Shown: in pieces, positions 46,931-57,305 of the stretch
Layout of the letters: every line of letters starts with the position of its first letter
Position numbering within the stretch: the stretch's first letter is position 1
Assembly (NCBI RefSeq): GCF_030504645.1
Contig: NZ_JAUKWQ010000001.1
Location: 372,001 to 436,000, forward strand
Direction of reading: 5' to 3'
DNA: 64,000 nucleotides
Origin: Rhizobium oryzicola
GTDB taxonomy: Bacteria; Pseudomonadota; Alphaproteobacteria; Rhizobiales; Rhizobiaceae
The notes under the pieces: model-generated
What the model saw: only the letters and a program-made list of their open reading frames with translations
Database searches by the model: none
Told to the model about the DNA's origin: nothing
Made by a program: the position numbers and the translations under genes

Positions 46931-47968
46931 ATGAACAGCATCACCATCCGCCGTCCGGATGATTGGCATCTTCACCTGCGAGACGGAGCCGTGCTGGCAA
47001 GCGTGATTGGCGATACCAGCCGCCATTTTGCTCGCGCGATCATCATGCCGAACCTTGTGCCGCCGGTCGTGACGACCGCCGATGCCAAGGCGTATCGTGA
47101 ACGCATCATCGCAGCCATTCCCAAGGGCGATCGTTTCGAGCCGCTGATGACCCTCTACCTGACGGAGCATACGGATCCTGATGATGTTGAAGAGGGCAAG
47201 AAGAGCGGGCTCATTACCGCTGTGAAGCTCTATCCTGCTGGCGCGACCACGAATTCCCACGGCGGTGTTCGAGATATGGAAAAGGCCATGCCGGTGCTGG
47301 AGCGGATGGCGAAGATCGGCCTGACGCTCTGTGTGCATGGCGAGGTGACGACACCGGAAGTGGACATCTTCGACCGCGAAGCCGTCTTCATCGAAGAGAA
47401 GCTGGAATGGCTGCGCCGCCGTCTTCCCGAACTGAAGATCACCATGGAGCATGTCACCACCAAGGAAGGCGTGGATTATATCCTCGCGGCCGACAGCAAT
47501 CTTGCGGGCTCCATCACCACGCACCACCTCATCATCAACCGCAACGCCATTCTGGTCGGCGGTATCCGCCCGCATTATTACTGCCTGCCAGTCGCCAAGC
47601 GCGAGCATCACCGCCAGGCGCTGCGCAGAGCGGCAACCTCCGGCGACGCTCGTTTCTTCCTTGGTACGGATTCGGCACCGCATGTGGATCCGCTGAAGGA
47701 ATGCGCCTGCGGCTGCGCGGGTGTCTATACCGCACCCAACACCATGAGCTGCCTCGCCCATGTCTTCGAGGAGGAGAACGCGCTGGACAGGCTGGAGGCC
47801 TTCACCTCTTTGAATGGTCCCGCCTGGTACGGGCTGCCCGTCAATGAAGAGACGATGGTTCTTGAAAAGCAGGAACAGCCAATCGTCTACCCCGGTAAAT
47901 GTGAAACGGAAGCGGGCGCAATTACCGTGTTTGATCCCATGTTTCCTCTTCATTGGCGCGTGAGGTAG
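46931..47968 (+). CDS. pyrC: Dihydroorotase, class II PyrC
   Basis: A 345-residue amidohydrolase of pyrimidine synthesis. The metal ligands are in [10 protein letters not shown], the carboxylated lysine is in [13 protein letters not shown], later histidines are in LCVHGE, MEHVTT and HHL, and the Asp is in LGTDSAPH. The length fits the E. coli-type class. ATG 46931 follows GGGAG by seven bases; the upstream open frame is not conserved. Confidence 0.95.
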   Translation: MNSITIRRPDDWHLHLRDGAVLASVIGDTSRHFARAIIMPNLVPPVVTTADAKAYRERIIAAIPKGDRFEPLMTLYLTEHTDPDDVEEGKKSGLITAVKLYPAGATTNSHGGVRDMEKAMPVLERMAKIGLTLCVHGEVTTPEVDIFDREAVFIEEKLEWLRRRLPELKITMEHVTTKEGVDYILAADSNLAGSITTHHLIINRNAILVGGIRPHYYCLPVAKREHHRQALRRAATSGDARFFLGTDSAPHVDPLKECACGCAGVYTAPNTMSCLAHVFEEENALDRLEAFTSLNGPAWYGLPVNEETMVLEKQEQPIVYPGKCETEAGAITVFDPMFPLHWRVR

Positions 47969-48075
47969 TGTAAAAAAGTTAGCAGAGGCAAAGTGAATCA
48001 GTAACGATTTGGGAAGAATCGAGAACTACGTTCAGGTTCTGCCGGACGTATGGACGCGTCATCAATCGGGCGAGC

Positions 48076-49239
48076 ATGATGCTGGATTATAATACACTTC
48101 TCGTCTCATTAGGCGTGTCGACGCTTTGTCTGTTGCTGACCTTGCTGGGTACCTGGATGGCCCGGCGTGGTGACGGCTTTCTGCTCACCTGGGTTATTGG
48201 TCTGTTTTTCCTGGTGGCCGGGATTTTTTCCTATAGCTACTACACGACCAATATCGATCCGGTGCTTGGTTCCCTTTGCTGTTCACTGATGCTGATCGGC
48301 TTTGCGATTATCCACGCGGCTGGCTATCAGTTCAGAACCGGCGGCTCGCCGGTCATGTATACTGTCGTCGGTTCATGCTTTTCGATCGCCCTGACCGTGC
48401 CGCCCATGCTGGCGGGCTTTGATGGATTGGGCTTTGTGGGGCTCAATGTCGGCGCCATGCTACTTCTCCTGGGTGCTGCTCGCGAATATTGGAAGGCGCG
48501 CCCCGAAGCGCCCGGCCCCTTGACGGGCATGGCGGTTCTCTATGGCGTCACCGCTGCCTCCTTCCTGCTCTGCGGTCTGATGCTCATTAGCTTGGGACAG
48601 TGGAAACTGGGGCATGCACCAGACAACTGGTCGGAAAATCTGAACGTCGCCATCTGCATTGCGGGGATGACAGGCATCGGCGCCATGTCGCTGATGGTGC
48701 ATCAGGCCCGCATCACGGCCCTGCATCGGCATGAGGCCATGACCGATGGACTGACGGGCCTCGCCAACCGTCGCGCCTTGTTCGATAAACATCTGGGGCA
48801 TAGCTTTACCGACAAGATGGCGGTCATTGTCTTTGACATCGACCGCTTCAAGTCCATCAACGATCAATATGGGCATGCGGTCGGTGATCGGGTGATCCAG
48901 GCACTTGCGGACGATCTGCGCAACGCCACAGGCGTTGTGACAGCCGCGCGTCTGGGTGGCGAAGAATTTGCCGTCGTGCTGCTGCAGGCTCAGGCAGGCT
49001 ATGCGGAATGGGTGGCAGAAAAAATCCGTCGCAACTTTGCCGACCGGAATATTCAGTCCGGTGGCATGCAAGTGCGTGCGACCGTGAGTGCCGGCATCGC
49101 TTATGGCGCAGAATGGGGTGAAACCTTTGAGGCAATGCTGTCCTCCGCCGATAGCGCCCTCTATGATGCAAAGCGCGGCGGCCGCAACCGGGTTGAAACG
49201 GCGATGCCGAGCAGCGGCGATACACGCACCACCGCCTGA
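48076..49239 (+). CDS. Membrane-anchored diguanylate cyclase (GGDEF)
   Basis: A 387-residue protein. About six membrane helices fill residues 8-215, and a GGDEF domain fills 225-380. The active-site motif is GGEEF in RLGGEEFAV, with the metal-binding [19 protein letters not shown]. It is therefore likely an active c-di-GMP synthase with a membrane sensor of MHYT/7TM-like style. No I-site RxxD is obvious right before GGEEF. ATGs at 48076 and 48079 are both possible. Confidence 0.9.
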   Translation: MMLDYNTLLVSLGVSTLCLLLTLLGTWMARRGDGFLLTWVIGLFFLVAGIFSYSYYTTNIDPVLGSLCCSLMLIGFAIIHAAGYQFRTGGSPVMYTVVGSCFSIALTVPPMLAGFDGLGFVGLNVGAMLLLLGAAREYWKARPEAPGPLTGMAVLYGVTAASFLLCGLMLISLGQWKLGHAPDNWSENLNVAICIAGMTGIGAMSLMVHQARITALHRHEAMTDGLTGLANRRALFDKHLGHSFTDKMAVIVFDIDRFKSINDQYGHAVGDRVIQALADDLRNATGVVTAARLGGEEFAVVLLQAQAGYAEWVAEKIRRNFADRNIQSGGMQVRATVSAGIAYGAEWGETFEAMLSSADSALYDAKRGGRNRVETAMPSSGDTRTTA

Positions 49240-49319
49240 TCGCGAAACGCCGGTTCATGCTGGTTTCTTTGCGCTCTTGCTGCTATTGCCGCGCGGAGAT
49301 TTTTTCTGAGGAGACGCGG

Positions 49320-50018
49320 ATGATCACGACCCAATTTCCCGATCGTGCCTTGATGGCTGAACTGATGGCAAAGATGCTGTGGGAAATCGGAGCAGTGCAT
49401 TTCCGCCCGCAGGAGCCGTACAAGCTGGCGTCGGGCATGTTCAGCCCCGTCTATATCGATTGCCGCAAGCTGCTCTCCTATCCACGTATCCGCTCCACCA
49501 TCATAGATTTTGCTGCCTCCGCGGTGCTGCGGGATGCGGGTTTCGAAAAGTTCGATTGCGTGGCCGGTGGCGAAACGGCCGGCATTCCCTTCGCCGCGCT
49601 GCTCGCAGATCGTCTGTCTCTGCCGATGATCTATGTCCGCAAGCAGCCCAAGGGTCACGGCCGCAATGCCCAGATTGAAGGCCATATGCCTGAAGGTGCC
49701 CGTGTGCTGGTCATCGAAGATCTGACGACGGTCGGTGGCAGCATGTTCAAGTTCATCGATGCCGTCCGTGCCGCTGGCGGCGTCGTGGATCATGCCATCG
49801 CGCTCTTCTACTACGGCTTCTTCCCGCAGGCGGAAGCCCGCTTCGCCAATGGCAAGGTACAGCTTCACCACATCGCGACCTGGCGCCATGTGCTGGCCGT
49901 TGCCCGCGAACAGAAGCTCTTCGATGCTGAAACGCTGGCGGAAGTGGAAAGCTTCCTGGACAAACCCCTCGCTTGGTCTGCCAGCCGCGGCGGCGTGGCG
50001 GAACTGCCGGAGAGCTGA
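49320..50018 (+). CDS. pyrE: Orotate phosphoribosyltransferase PyrE
   Basis: A 232-residue enzyme that joins orotate to PRPP. The PRPP-binding motif is [13 protein letters not shown], with [17 protein letters not shown] as the catalytic loop. The length is that of the longer alphaproteobacterial form. GAGGAG lies seven bases before ATG 49320. pyrC is 1.4 kb upstream, separated by the GGDEF gene. Confidence 0.96.
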   Translation: MITTQFPDRALMAELMAKMLWEIGAVHFRPQEPYKLASGMFSPVYIDCRKLLSYPRIRSTIIDFAASAVLRDAGFEKFDCVAGGETAGIPFAALLADRLSLPMIYVRKQPKGHGRNAQIEGHMPEGARVLVIEDLTTVGGSMFKFIDAVRAAGGVVDHAIALFYYGFFPQAEARFANGKVQLHHIATWRHVLAVAREQKLFDAETLAEVESFLDKPLAWSASRGGVAELPES

Positions 50019-50029
50019 GTACATTCGCG

Positions 50030-50082
50030 AAAGTTGAGTAATTGCTCTCTGTAGTGTCTATTGCTCAATTTTCGGCTTTTTT
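50030..50082 (+). terminator. Terminator after pyrE
   Basis: AAAGTTGAGTAAT (50030-50042) and ATTGCTCAATTTT (50060-50072) pair over 13 positions with two G-T pairs. T6 lies at 50077-50082, a few bases beyond the stem. The loop is 17 bases. Confidence 0.65.
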
Positions 50083-50139
50083 GTACGCTTTGATTTAATC
50101 GATTGAATAGGCCTGATGGCGAGCGGATGGAGGAATGAA

Positions 50140-51066
50140 ATGATCTTGTGCTGTGGTGAAGCCCTTATCGATATGCTGCCGCGGGAGACCACCCAGGGCG
50201 AAAACGGCTTTGCCCCCTATGCAGGCGGCGCCATCTTCAATACTGCTATTGCGCTTGGCCGCCTCGGCCAGCCGACGGCCTTCTTCACGGGACTGTCGGA
50301 CGACATGATGGGCGACATCCTGCGCGAGACGTTGAAGCAGAGCCATGTCGATTCCAGCCTTTGCGCCATCTCGTCGCGTCCCACCACGATTGCCTTCGTC
50401 AAGCTGGTCAACGGCCAGGCGACCTACGCCTTCTATGATGAAGGCACGGCAGGGCGCATGCTCTCGCGTGAGGATCTGCCGACGCTCAGCGACAGCATCG
50501 AGGCCATCCACTTCGGCGCGATTAGCCTGATCCCTGAACCCTGCGGCGAAACCTATGAAACGTTGATGGCGCGCGAATATCAGAAGCGCGTCATCTCCTT
50601 CGATCCGAACATCCGCCCGGGCTTCATCAAGGATCGCGAAAAGCACCATGGCCGCGTGGCACGCATGGCAGCCATGTCTGATATCATCAAGTTTTCGGAC
50701 GAAGACCTCGAATGGTTCGGCATGGAAGGTGACCACGACACGCTGGCAAAATACTGGCTGGGGCAGGGCGCCAAGTTGGTGGTCATTACCCGTGGCGCCG
50801 AGGGCGCTGTTGGATACACGGCTGGCTTCAAGGTAGCCGTTCCGGCAGAGCGTGTGACGGTCGTCGATACGGTCGGCGCAGGCGACACCTTCGATGCCGG
50901 CATCCTGGCTTCCCTGAAGCGCCAAAATCTCCTGACGAAGGAAAAAGTGGCGAACCTCTCCGAACAGGCGGTGACAGATGCGTTGACGCTGGGTGCAAAG
51001 GCTGCTGCCGTGACCGTTTCTCGCGCCGGTGCAAACCCGCCTTATGCCCATGAGATCGGGCTCTAA
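50140..51066 (+). CDS. PfkB-family carbohydrate kinase, fructokinase-like
   Basis: A 308-residue sugar kinase beginning MILCCGEALIDMLP. It has YAGGAIFNTAIALGRLG and the catalytic C-terminal VDTVGAGDTFDAGILASL. The N-terminal block is like fructokinases of rhizobia. GGAGG six bases before ATG 50140 decides the start over 50116. pgi lies nearby on the other strand, consistent with hexose metabolism. Confidence 0.85.
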   Translation: MILCCGEALIDMLPRETTQGENGFAPYAGGAIFNTAIALGRLGQPTAFFTGLSDDMMGDILRETLKQSHVDSSLCAISSRPTTIAFVKLVNGQATYAFYDEGTAGRMLSREDLPTLSDSIEAIHFGAISLIPEPCGETYETLMAREYQKRVISFDPNIRPGFIKDREKHHGRVARMAAMSDIIKFSDEDLEWFGMEGDHDTLAKYWLGQGAKLVVITRGAEGAVGYTAGFKVAVPAERVTVVDTVGAGDTFDAGILASLKRQNLLTKEKVANLSEQAVTDALTLGAKAAAVTVSRAGANPPYAHEIGL

Positions 51067-51158
51067 GGCCAGCTGGCTAAGCTGTCGCGGCAATTGACGG
51101 GTGGCAAACACGTTTTACGGGCGGCTTCGCTTGCAGCGCTGGTCGCCCGGTCAGGGGC

Positions 51159-51317
51159 CTAATGCGGCATGGTGTGCATCAGGTTCGGCCAGAGGCCGAT
51201 CACGCCGACGAAGATCAAATAGAGCGCAACGACGTAGTTCAAAATCCGCGGCATAACGAGGATGATGATCCCCGCTATGAGGGCGATCAGAGGCTGGACG
51301 AAGACGACCGTTTCCAT
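51159..51317 (-). CDS. DUF3096 small membrane protein
   Basis: A 52-residue protein that is almost all hydrophobic (QPLIALIAGIIILVMPRILNYVVALYLIFVGVIGL), forming two membrane helices around a Pro-Arg turn. This is the DUF3096 pattern. The function is unknown. AGGAG lies eight bases before the ATG at 51317. The longer frame upstream is not part of the gene. Confidence 0.82.
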   Translation of the reverse strand: METVVFVQPLIALIAGIIILVMPRILNYVVALYLIFVGVIGLWPNLMHTMPH

Positions 51318-51555
51318 GGTTCGGGCTCCTGGATCATGCTGACGGGATAGTGGGGGGCGCTGCGGATGCGCTCTGCGCCTTTCCGAATTCCACGCGCAAC
51401 GCCCGTTTCCTGCTCGTATCCGGATGGGTGCGGATGATGTTGCCACGATCAATGCGAAGCTCCGACATTCTGCCCCTCCTGTCCGGATTACGGATTGTTC
51501 GCGGGTTCTGTCAGGTGATGTGGTGCGGTCTTCGGTCCCGGAAAGACCCGCCGGA
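51318..51555. other. Intergenic region between DUF3096 and the methyltransferase gene
   Basis: I see no convincing gene, RNA or strong hairpin in these 238 bases apart from the DUF3096 ribosome site. Confidence 0.5.
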
Positions 51556-52416
51556 TTAAATCTCGGTAAGCTTCCGGTCAGTGCTCGCCAAGACCAGATG
51601 CGGACCGGCACCGCCCCGGCTCTGTGCATGGTCGCCGCCAAAATAGCGCGCAGCCACATCGCCGGGCCCGAGGTCTTCGATGGAAGTATAGCCCATTCCC
51701 TCAAGCGTTAAACGCAGGTCAATCGGGTCGAGAAGCGTCAGCCAGGGTTCGCCGGCGGCAGCAACCCGCTCCGCCATGGCCGCGATGGCAGGCCGGCGCT
51801 CTGGCGGATAGTTTTCGATCGGCTCCGAATAATCAAAGACGATCGCCGCATCAGGCGATTGTGCCACCTTCTCCAGCAGGGAAAACACGGCGGGTCGCGT
51901 GAGATAGGGTGTTACGCCGAGCCAGACGTAGATGGCGGACTGATCTGGCCGAAACCCGGCCGTCGCCAGGGATGTCGAAAGATCGTCCGTCTCGAAATCG
52001 ACCGGCACCCAGACCAGTTCATTCGGCGCGCGCAGTTTGGCTGCTGCCAGGCGTTCCCGCTTCCACGCTTGCGTCAGGGGTTGATCGACTTCGTAGACCT
52101 TGACGCCGATCTCCCGGAACGGATTGCGCAGGGCGAGCGTGTCCAGGCCGGCGCCAAGAACGACCACCTGCCGCACGCATCGCGCCACGGCGGCTTCCAG
52201 GCAGTCGTCGGCAAACCGGCTGCGAGCGGCCATGAACAGGCGGATATTGCGCGAGGCCGGATCACGCGCCCGCTCATCGGCCTCCGCAAGCGCGTCCGGT
52301 TCCAGGATCAGTCGTGCGAACGGATCCCGGAATATGGTCGCGCCGTCCGCAGCCTGGTGTGCTGCCCGGTAACCGGCGGCGCCGCGTGCGGTCTTGCTGG
52401 GGCCGGTGAGCGCCAC
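51556..52416 (-). CDS. Class I SAM-dependent methyltransferase, LCM/TIGR00027 family
   Basis: A 286-residue protein of the leucine-carboxymethyltransferase-like family. The SAM loop is VVVLGAGLDTLALR, followed by VYEVDQPLTQAWKRERL, YVWLGVTPYLTR and VFDYSEP. The substrate is unknown. It starts 10 bases after the pgi stop, so it probably shares the pgi transcript. Confidence 0.85.
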   Translation of the reverse strand: MALTGPSKTARGAAGYRAAHQAADGATIFRDPFARLILEPDALAEADERARDPASRNIRLFMAARSRFADDCLEAAVARCVRQVVVLGAGLDTLALRNPFREIGVKVYEVDQPLTQAWKRERLAAAKLRAPNELVWVPVDFETDDLSTSLATAGFRPDQSAIYVWLGVTPYLTRPAVFSLLEKVAQSPDAAIVFDYSEPIENYPPERRPAIAAMAERVAAAGEPWLTLLDPIDLRLTLEGMGYTSIEDLGPGDVAARYFGGDHAQSRGGAGPHLVLASTDRKLTEI

Positions 52417-52426
52417 GGCAAGCGCC

Positions 52427-54043
52427 TCAGCCGATCAGCGCCTTGACGAGACCGGCGGTCGAGGCATCCTGACCTTCCGTGCCGGCCTTGCCTTCCACCA
52501 CGGGCAACAGGCCGGTCGCCAGTTCCTTGCCAAGTTCCACGCCCCACTGGTCAAACGAGTTGATGCGGAAGAGAACGCCTTCCACGAAGACACGATGCTC
52601 GTAAAGCGCGATCAGGCGGCCGAGCGCGTAGGGCGTCAGCTGGTCATAGACGATAGTGATCGACGGACGGTTGCCTGTGAAGACGCGGTGCGGTGCGATG
52701 AAATCCGCCTGGTCAGAGGGCATGCCCTTCGCGGTCAACTGCGCCTTGGCTTCCTGCAGCGTACGCCCCTTCATGAGCGCTGCGGATTGCGCCAGGCAAT
52801 TGGCGATCAAAAGCTCGTGCTGGTGGCGCAGCTCAGGTTCAAAACCCTTGGCGGCAATCATGAATTCCGCCGGGATGATCGTCGTTCCCTGGTGAATCAG
52901 CTGGTAGAATGCGTGCTGGCCGTTGGTGCCCGGTTCACCCCAGACGACGGGGCCGGAATTGCCCTCGACCGGCTTGCCATCGATCGTCACGCCCTTGCCG
53001 TTCGATTCCATATCCAGCTGCTGCAGATAGGCCGGGAAGCGCAGCAGTCGCTGGTCATAGGGCAGGATGGCGCGGGATGGATAGCCCAGCACATTGCGGT
53101 GATAGAAGCCGATCAGGCCCAGCAATGCCGGCAGGTTCTGGCGCACCGGTGCTTCGCGGAAGTGGCGGTCCATCGCATGGGCACCATCCAGGAAGCGGCC
53201 GAAATTGTCGGGACCGACCGCGATCATCAGCGGCAGGCCGATCGCGGACCAGATAGAATAGCGCCCGCCAACCCAGTCCCAGAAACCGAAGATGCGATCG
53301 CTCTCGATGCCGAAGGCGGCAACCTTGTCGAGGGCTGTGGAAACAGCGGCAAAGTGATGCTTCACCGCGTCTTCGCCCAGCTTGCCGGCAATGAAGGCGC
53401 GGGCGGATGCCGCATTGGTCATCGTCTCGATGGTGGTGAAGGTCTTCGAAGCGATGATGAAGAGCGTGGTTTCAGCGTTCAGAAGTTTCAGCGTGTCGGC
53501 GATATGTGCGCCGTCCACGTTGGAAACGAAGTGCGCGCGCGGACCATCGTGGAAAGGCGCCAGCGCCAGCGTCGCCATGACAGGGCCAAGGTCCGAGCCG
53601 CCGATGCCGATATTGACGACATCGGTGATTCTCTTGCCGGTGGCGCCCGTCAGCGCGCCGGAACGAATCTTTTCGGCAAATGACCCCATGGCGGCGAGCA
53701 CGCCGTTGACCTCAGGCATCACGTCCTTGCCCTCGACGAGGACCGGCGTGTTGGACCGGTTGCGCAGCGCCGTATGCAGCACGGCGCGATTTTCCGTGAA
53801 GTTGATGGCCTCGCCGGAGAACATCGCCTCACGCTTCTCGGCCACGCCACCCTCTGCAAACAGGCGCTCAAGCAAAGCGAGAACCGGTTCGTTGACGGCG
53901 CATTTGGAATAATCCAGCAGCATGTCTTCGAAGCGAGCCGAGAATTTGTCGAAGCGCGCCGTGTCGGAGTTGAACGCGGCCCGGATATCGGTGGCCTGGG
54001 TGTCTGCGGCGGTGGATTTGAGCTGGTCGACGATGGCCTGCAT
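52427..54043 (-). CDS. pgi: Glucose-6-phosphate isomerase
   Basis: A 538-residue enzyme converting glucose-6-phosphate and fructose-6-phosphate. Signature blocks include [47 protein letters not shown] and [11 protein letters not shown]. The catalytic Glu is in [21 protein letters not shown] precedes ATG 54043. Confidence 0.97.
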   Translation of the reverse strand: MQAIVDQLKSTAADTQATDIRAAFNSDTARFDKFSARFEDMLLDYSKCAVNEPVLALLERLFAEGGVAEKREAMFSGEAINFTENRAVLHTALRNRSNTPVLVEGKDVMPEVNGVLAAMGSFAEKIRSGALTGATGKRITDVVNIGIGGSDLGPVMATLALAPFHDGPRAHFVSNVDGAHIADTLKLLNAETTLFIIASKTFTTIETMTNAASARAFIAGKLGEDAVKHHFAAVSTALDKVAAFGIESDRIFGFWDWVGGRYSIWSAIGLPLMIAVGPDNFGRFLDGAHAMDRHFREAPVRQNLPALLGLIGFYHRNVLGYPSRAILPYDQRLLRFPAYLQQLDMESNGKGVTIDGKPVEGNSGPVVWGEPGTNGQHAFYQLIHQGTTIIPAEFMIAAKGFEPELRHQHELLIANCLAQSAALMKGRTLQEAKAQLTAKGMPSDQADFIAPHRVFTGNRPSITIVYDQLTPYALGRLIALYEHRVFVEGVLFRINSFDQWGVELGKELATGLLPVVEGKAGTEGQDASTAGLVKALIG

Positions 54044-54164
54044 GGGCACTCCTCGTGGGATCATGATAGGTTCACGGGGAACCTATTCGCTTTATGTGTC
54101 AAATCAAGCGCAGCATCATTTGTTAGCGCTGGATTGTCCAAGCGCAACACGTACAGTCTTCACC

Positions 54165-54986
54165 CTAGAACAAGCCGTTGGGAAAATAGCGGAGGTAGAT
54201 CTCCTGCAGGCGGCCGTTGCGGGACAATTCAGCCAGCGCATAATTCAAGGCAGGCGCCACAACGGGGGCATCCTTTCTCACCATCATCGAAAGGCCTTCG
54301 CCCAGAAATTGTTGTGACAGGTAAGGTCCATCGAAAAGGGCACAGCAGCCGTTCGAGGCGCCGCTTGCCACCCAAAAGGGTAGACGCAAGCCATCGGAAA
54401 AGGCTGCGTCAACCGTTCCGGCCTTCACCGCCTCCAGCATCTCTTCCTGACTGGCAAAACGCGCCGGCTTCACGGAAGCAAAAAACGCCGTCAGCATGCG
54501 CTCATGGCTAGTGCCCTGCACGACACCGACGGTGCGTCCCTTCAATGCTTCTGCCGCATTTCCCTGAAGATGAACCTTCAAGTTCTGCACAAAACGTGCC
54601 GGGATGAGGGTGTAAGGACGGGAAAAGGCGAACCGCTGTCTCAACTCTGCCGTCACAGCATTTCCGGCAATTGCCGCTTCGCCCCCGCCGCTTTCCAGCG
54701 CATTGGCAATATCATTGAACGGCATGGACTGGATCTGGCACTTCGGCTCCACGGCGAGCACCGCGCAAATCTCACGCACGAGGTCCACGTGAAAGCCGGT
54801 CAGCTTGCCGGCCTGATCAACAAAACTAAAGGGAGGAAAATCCACCGTGGCGAGAAAGCGCAGGCGTGGCAAGGTCGCAAGATCGGGCTTCGGCAATCGT
54901 TCCGCTGCATCGAACAGGACAGGCATCTGCAGGCTTTGACCATCCGCCGCCGCAACCTGAGCGACGTGCGACAGGAGAAAAGACAT
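54165..54986 (-). CDS. Periplasmic solute-binding protein, family 3 (SBP_bac_3)
   Basis: A 273-residue binding protein with a short export signal. The core LRFLATVDFPPFSFVDQAGKLTGFHVDLVREICAVL and AFSDGLRLPFW are typical of amino-acid ABC transporter binding proteins. No permease or ATPase gene is adjacent, so it may be an orphan or a sensor-type protein. It diverges from the disrupted glycosyltransferase gene. Confidence 0.85.
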   Translation of the reverse strand: MSFLLSHVAQVAAADGQSLQMPVLFDAAERLPKPDLATLPRLRFLATVDFPPFSFVDQAGKLTGFHVDLVREICAVLAVEPKCQIQSMPFNDIANALESGGGEAAIAGNAVTAELRQRFAFSRPYTLIPARFVQNLKVHLQGNAAEALKGRTVGVVQGTSHERMLTAFFASVKPARFASQEEMLEAVKAGTVDAAFSDGLRLPFWVASGASNGCCALFDGPYLSQQFLGEGLSMMVRKDAPVVAPALNYALAELSRNGRLQEIYLRYFPNGLF

Positions 54987-55122
54987 CAGGATTAACCAAA
55001 CCCTAATGCAACCTGAAATTTTTATTGATGGAAGAATTCCAGTTATGGTTATATTCCCCGTGCGGGATGGATGCTAACTGCCCGCAAGATGTAGCAGGTT
55101 CAACGCGTTGGGGGAATATCGC

Positions 55123-56375
55123 GTGTCGTCACATAAGGCGAGAACTGAGGCTGCCCATGCACCAAGTGAGGTGGAGGAAGTCTCCTCCGCCGAAATTCGT
55201 GCCCTGCGCAGCTTGGGCTTCAGCAAGCCATTCCTGGTGCAATTGAGCGAACGAGCCGCACGAAACGGAAGTTCGGTAGAGGCTGAACTCCTGGCGACGG
55301 GACGCGTCAGCGAAGATGCATACTACGGAGCGATGGCCCGCGCTCTTCGCTTGCCATTCATCAGGACGATCTCGTCGCAGAGTGTGATGGACGTTGAAGA
55401 TCTCGACAAGCAATTGATCCTGGCGAACCGTTTACACATCAATCATCGCAGGACAGCCGCAGAGACGGCTATCGTGCCCAGCGCCGGTCGATTGGCGGAA
55501 GTGATGGCAACACTTGAGCGTCTGCCGGAGCTGGCAAGAGGACTTGTCATCACGACGCCTTCCGCAATCCGAAAGGCTGTCTGGCAGGCTGGCGCCAAGC
55601 GGCGGGTGGCAGCCACCGTCTCCATGCTGTTTGAGCGCGCGCCGGAGCATTCCGCGCGGATCGTCGCGTCCGGATGGCAAGGGTTTATCGGCGGCATGCT
55701 GGTCTCTGCCATCGCTCTCGGCCTCTGGCTCGATGGTCAAAACCTCGTATCGCATGCGCATGTCACGATGTCGCTTCTGTATTTCTGCGCTCTGCTTCTG
55801 CGTATCGTGGCGCTTGTTCGCCAGAAGCATGTGGCCCGTCGGCGTTTCACGGAGCCACAGGGCCCATTTCCCATCTATACGGTCATGGTGGCGCTCTATC
55901 GTGAAGCCGGCATGATCCCTCAGCTTGTGGCAAGTCTGGAACGATTGGAGTGGCCGAGGTCGCGCCTCGATATCAAGCTTGTCTGCGAGGCTGATGATCA
56001 GGAGACGCTGGAAGCAATTCGGGTGCTCAAGCTTCCGCCCTATTTTGAAGTGGTGGAAGTGCCGCCTCAACATCCACGCACAAAACCCAAGGCGCTCACC
56101 TATGCACTTTCTGCCGTCAGAGGCGATTACGTCGCCATCTATGACGCGGAAGACCGACCGCATCCCAAGCAATTGCTCGAAGCCTACAGCCGTTTCCAGC
56201 GCGCTGGCCCTGAATTGGCCTGTCTGCAGTCACCACTGATCATCGCCAATATGCGGGCTTCCTTCATCAGTTCTCTGTTTGCCGTGGAATATGCGGCGCT
56301 GTTTCGGGGTCTTCTTCCCATGCTGGGCCGCTACCGGCTGCCCATGCCGCTGGGCGGCACATCCAATCATTTCCG
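55123..56375 (+). pseudogene. Glycosyltransferase family 2, 5' part (disrupted by transposon)
   Basis: This encodes about 418 residues. An N-terminal domain like the GspE/MshE N-terminus (FLVQLSERAARNGSSVEAELLATGRVSEDAYYGAMARALRLPFI) comes first, then two membrane helices, then the start of a GT2 catalytic domain (YTVMVALYREAGMIPQLVASLERLEW, and DAED as the DxD-type motif). A TTG at 55108 is the other possible start. The reading frame runs into the transposon and stops at 56409. Joined with 59804-60482 it gives a continuous 643-codon frame. The 3' part carries the remaining catalytic motifs, so both fragments are probably inactive. Confidence 0.88.
56368..56375 (+). repeat. Target-site duplication, left copy
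   Basis: CATTTCCG abuts the left end of the transposon and is repeated exactly at its right end (59796-59803). The 8-bp length is the usual size for IS1595-family insertion. Confidence 0.93.
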
Positions 56376-56399
56376 CGGCCTTATGTATCAGAAGCACCA
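56376..56399 (+). repeat. Transposon left terminal inverted repeat
   Basis: CGGCCTTATGTATCAGAAGC plus four bases pairs in inverse orientation with 59772-59795. Mismatches are at positions 5, 6, 16 and 17. The shared core is TATGTATCA and AGCACCA. Confidence 0.88.
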
Positions 56400-56478
56400 G
56401 AGGGGTTAGGGCTTTTATCAGCTTAACAACTGGGAAAAACAGAGTAAGCTTTTACCGGCTTGGTATCGGGAAGGCGCA

Positions 56479-57060
56479 ATGGCAGAACATAAGATAGGAG
56501 GATTGCTGTCGAGCACCATACTTCCAAAAAAGGAAGTGTGGATGGTGTTTGCTGGCATGATCAATCAAGACTCTGTCAGAAGCATATTCTCAATGTTCTC
56601 GACCGCAACGCAAGACGGCTTTACGGACATACATTGCCTATTTCAAAGCTCTGGCGGCGTAGTTGGGGACGGCGTTGCATTGTATAACTTCTTCAAGACA
56701 ATGCCCATTACGGTTCGCCTCTATAATGTTGGGTCTATATGCTCGATAGGAGTAATCGCCTACTTGGGGGCACCCAATAGAGTCGCCGCGCAAAGTTCGA
56801 CGTTTATGATCCATAGAGCGCAATCCGCCGCTTTGTCTTTGACATCCGAACGGATGACCGCAGCAGCAAACAGCCTGGTCATTGACGACGCGAGAATGGA
56901 AGCAATTTTGAAGGCCGAGATTGCGTTGCCTGAAACACATTGGGAAACCCACAAAGTTGCCGACCTCTGGCTTGATGCAGAGGAAGGTCTGGATGCTGGC
57001 TTGATTACAGAAATTGCTCCATTCGCACCCCCAAAAGGCGAACGGATTTTTTTCATTTAA
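56479..57060 (+). CDS. ClpP-fold serine peptidase (transposon passenger)
   Basis: A 193-residue protein of the ClpP/crotonase fold. Aligned to ClpP, the catalytic triad is retained: S89 in GSICSIGV, H112 in TFMIHRA and D162 in KVADLWLDAEEGLDAGL. The oxyanion Gly-Gly is in QSSGGVVG (56-63). It lacks any ATPase domain or processing loops of SppA. GGGAAGG precedes the ATG. The role in the element is unknown; it could be a regulated protease or a host-interaction factor. Confidence 0.82.
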   Translation: MAEHKIGGLLSSTILPKKEVWMVFAGMINQDSVRSIFSMFSTATQDGFTDIHCLFQSSGGVVGDGVALYNFFKTMPITVRLYNVGSICSIGVIAYLGAPNRVAAQSSTFMIHRAQSAALSLTSERMTAAANSLVIDDARMEAILKAEIALPETHWETHKVADLWLDAEEGLDAGLITEIAPFAPPKGERIFFI

Positions 57061-57062
57061 AG

Positions 57063-57284
57063 TCAAAGCCGAACAGTTTCCGCTTCTATCGCGGCAAAGC
57101 AGCCCAACATGAATGCGGCTGTAAACTTCCCACGGCTTAGCTTGTTGCGAATATTTGCCTCCTTCTCATCAATACCGAGTTGCGCCAGCCTTTCGACTAG
57201 CTGCGCATAAGTCACTCCCTTGCGCTTCAATTCGGCCTTGAGAAGGTTTGCGGCCTTCATTTCCCAGTCGGTCTTTTCAGCCAT
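57063..57284 (-). CDS. DUF6471 small putative DNA-binding protein (transposon passenger)
   Basis: A 73-residue protein (AANLLKAELKRKGVTYAQLVERLAQLGIDEKEANIRNKLSRGKFTAAFML) with helix-turn-helix-like character of the DUF6471 family. It ends two bases from the convergent peptidase gene and diverges from the transposase. The 104 bases between it and the transposase hold opposed promoters and an 11-bp inverted repeat, so it is a good candidate for the element's repressor. Confidence 0.8.
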   Translation of the reverse strand: MAEKTDWEMKAANLLKAELKRKGVTYAQLVERLAQLGIDEKEANIRNKLSRGKFTAAFMLGCFAAIEAETVRL

Positions 57285-57305
57285 GTATCACCGTTGATGC
57301 AAAAC

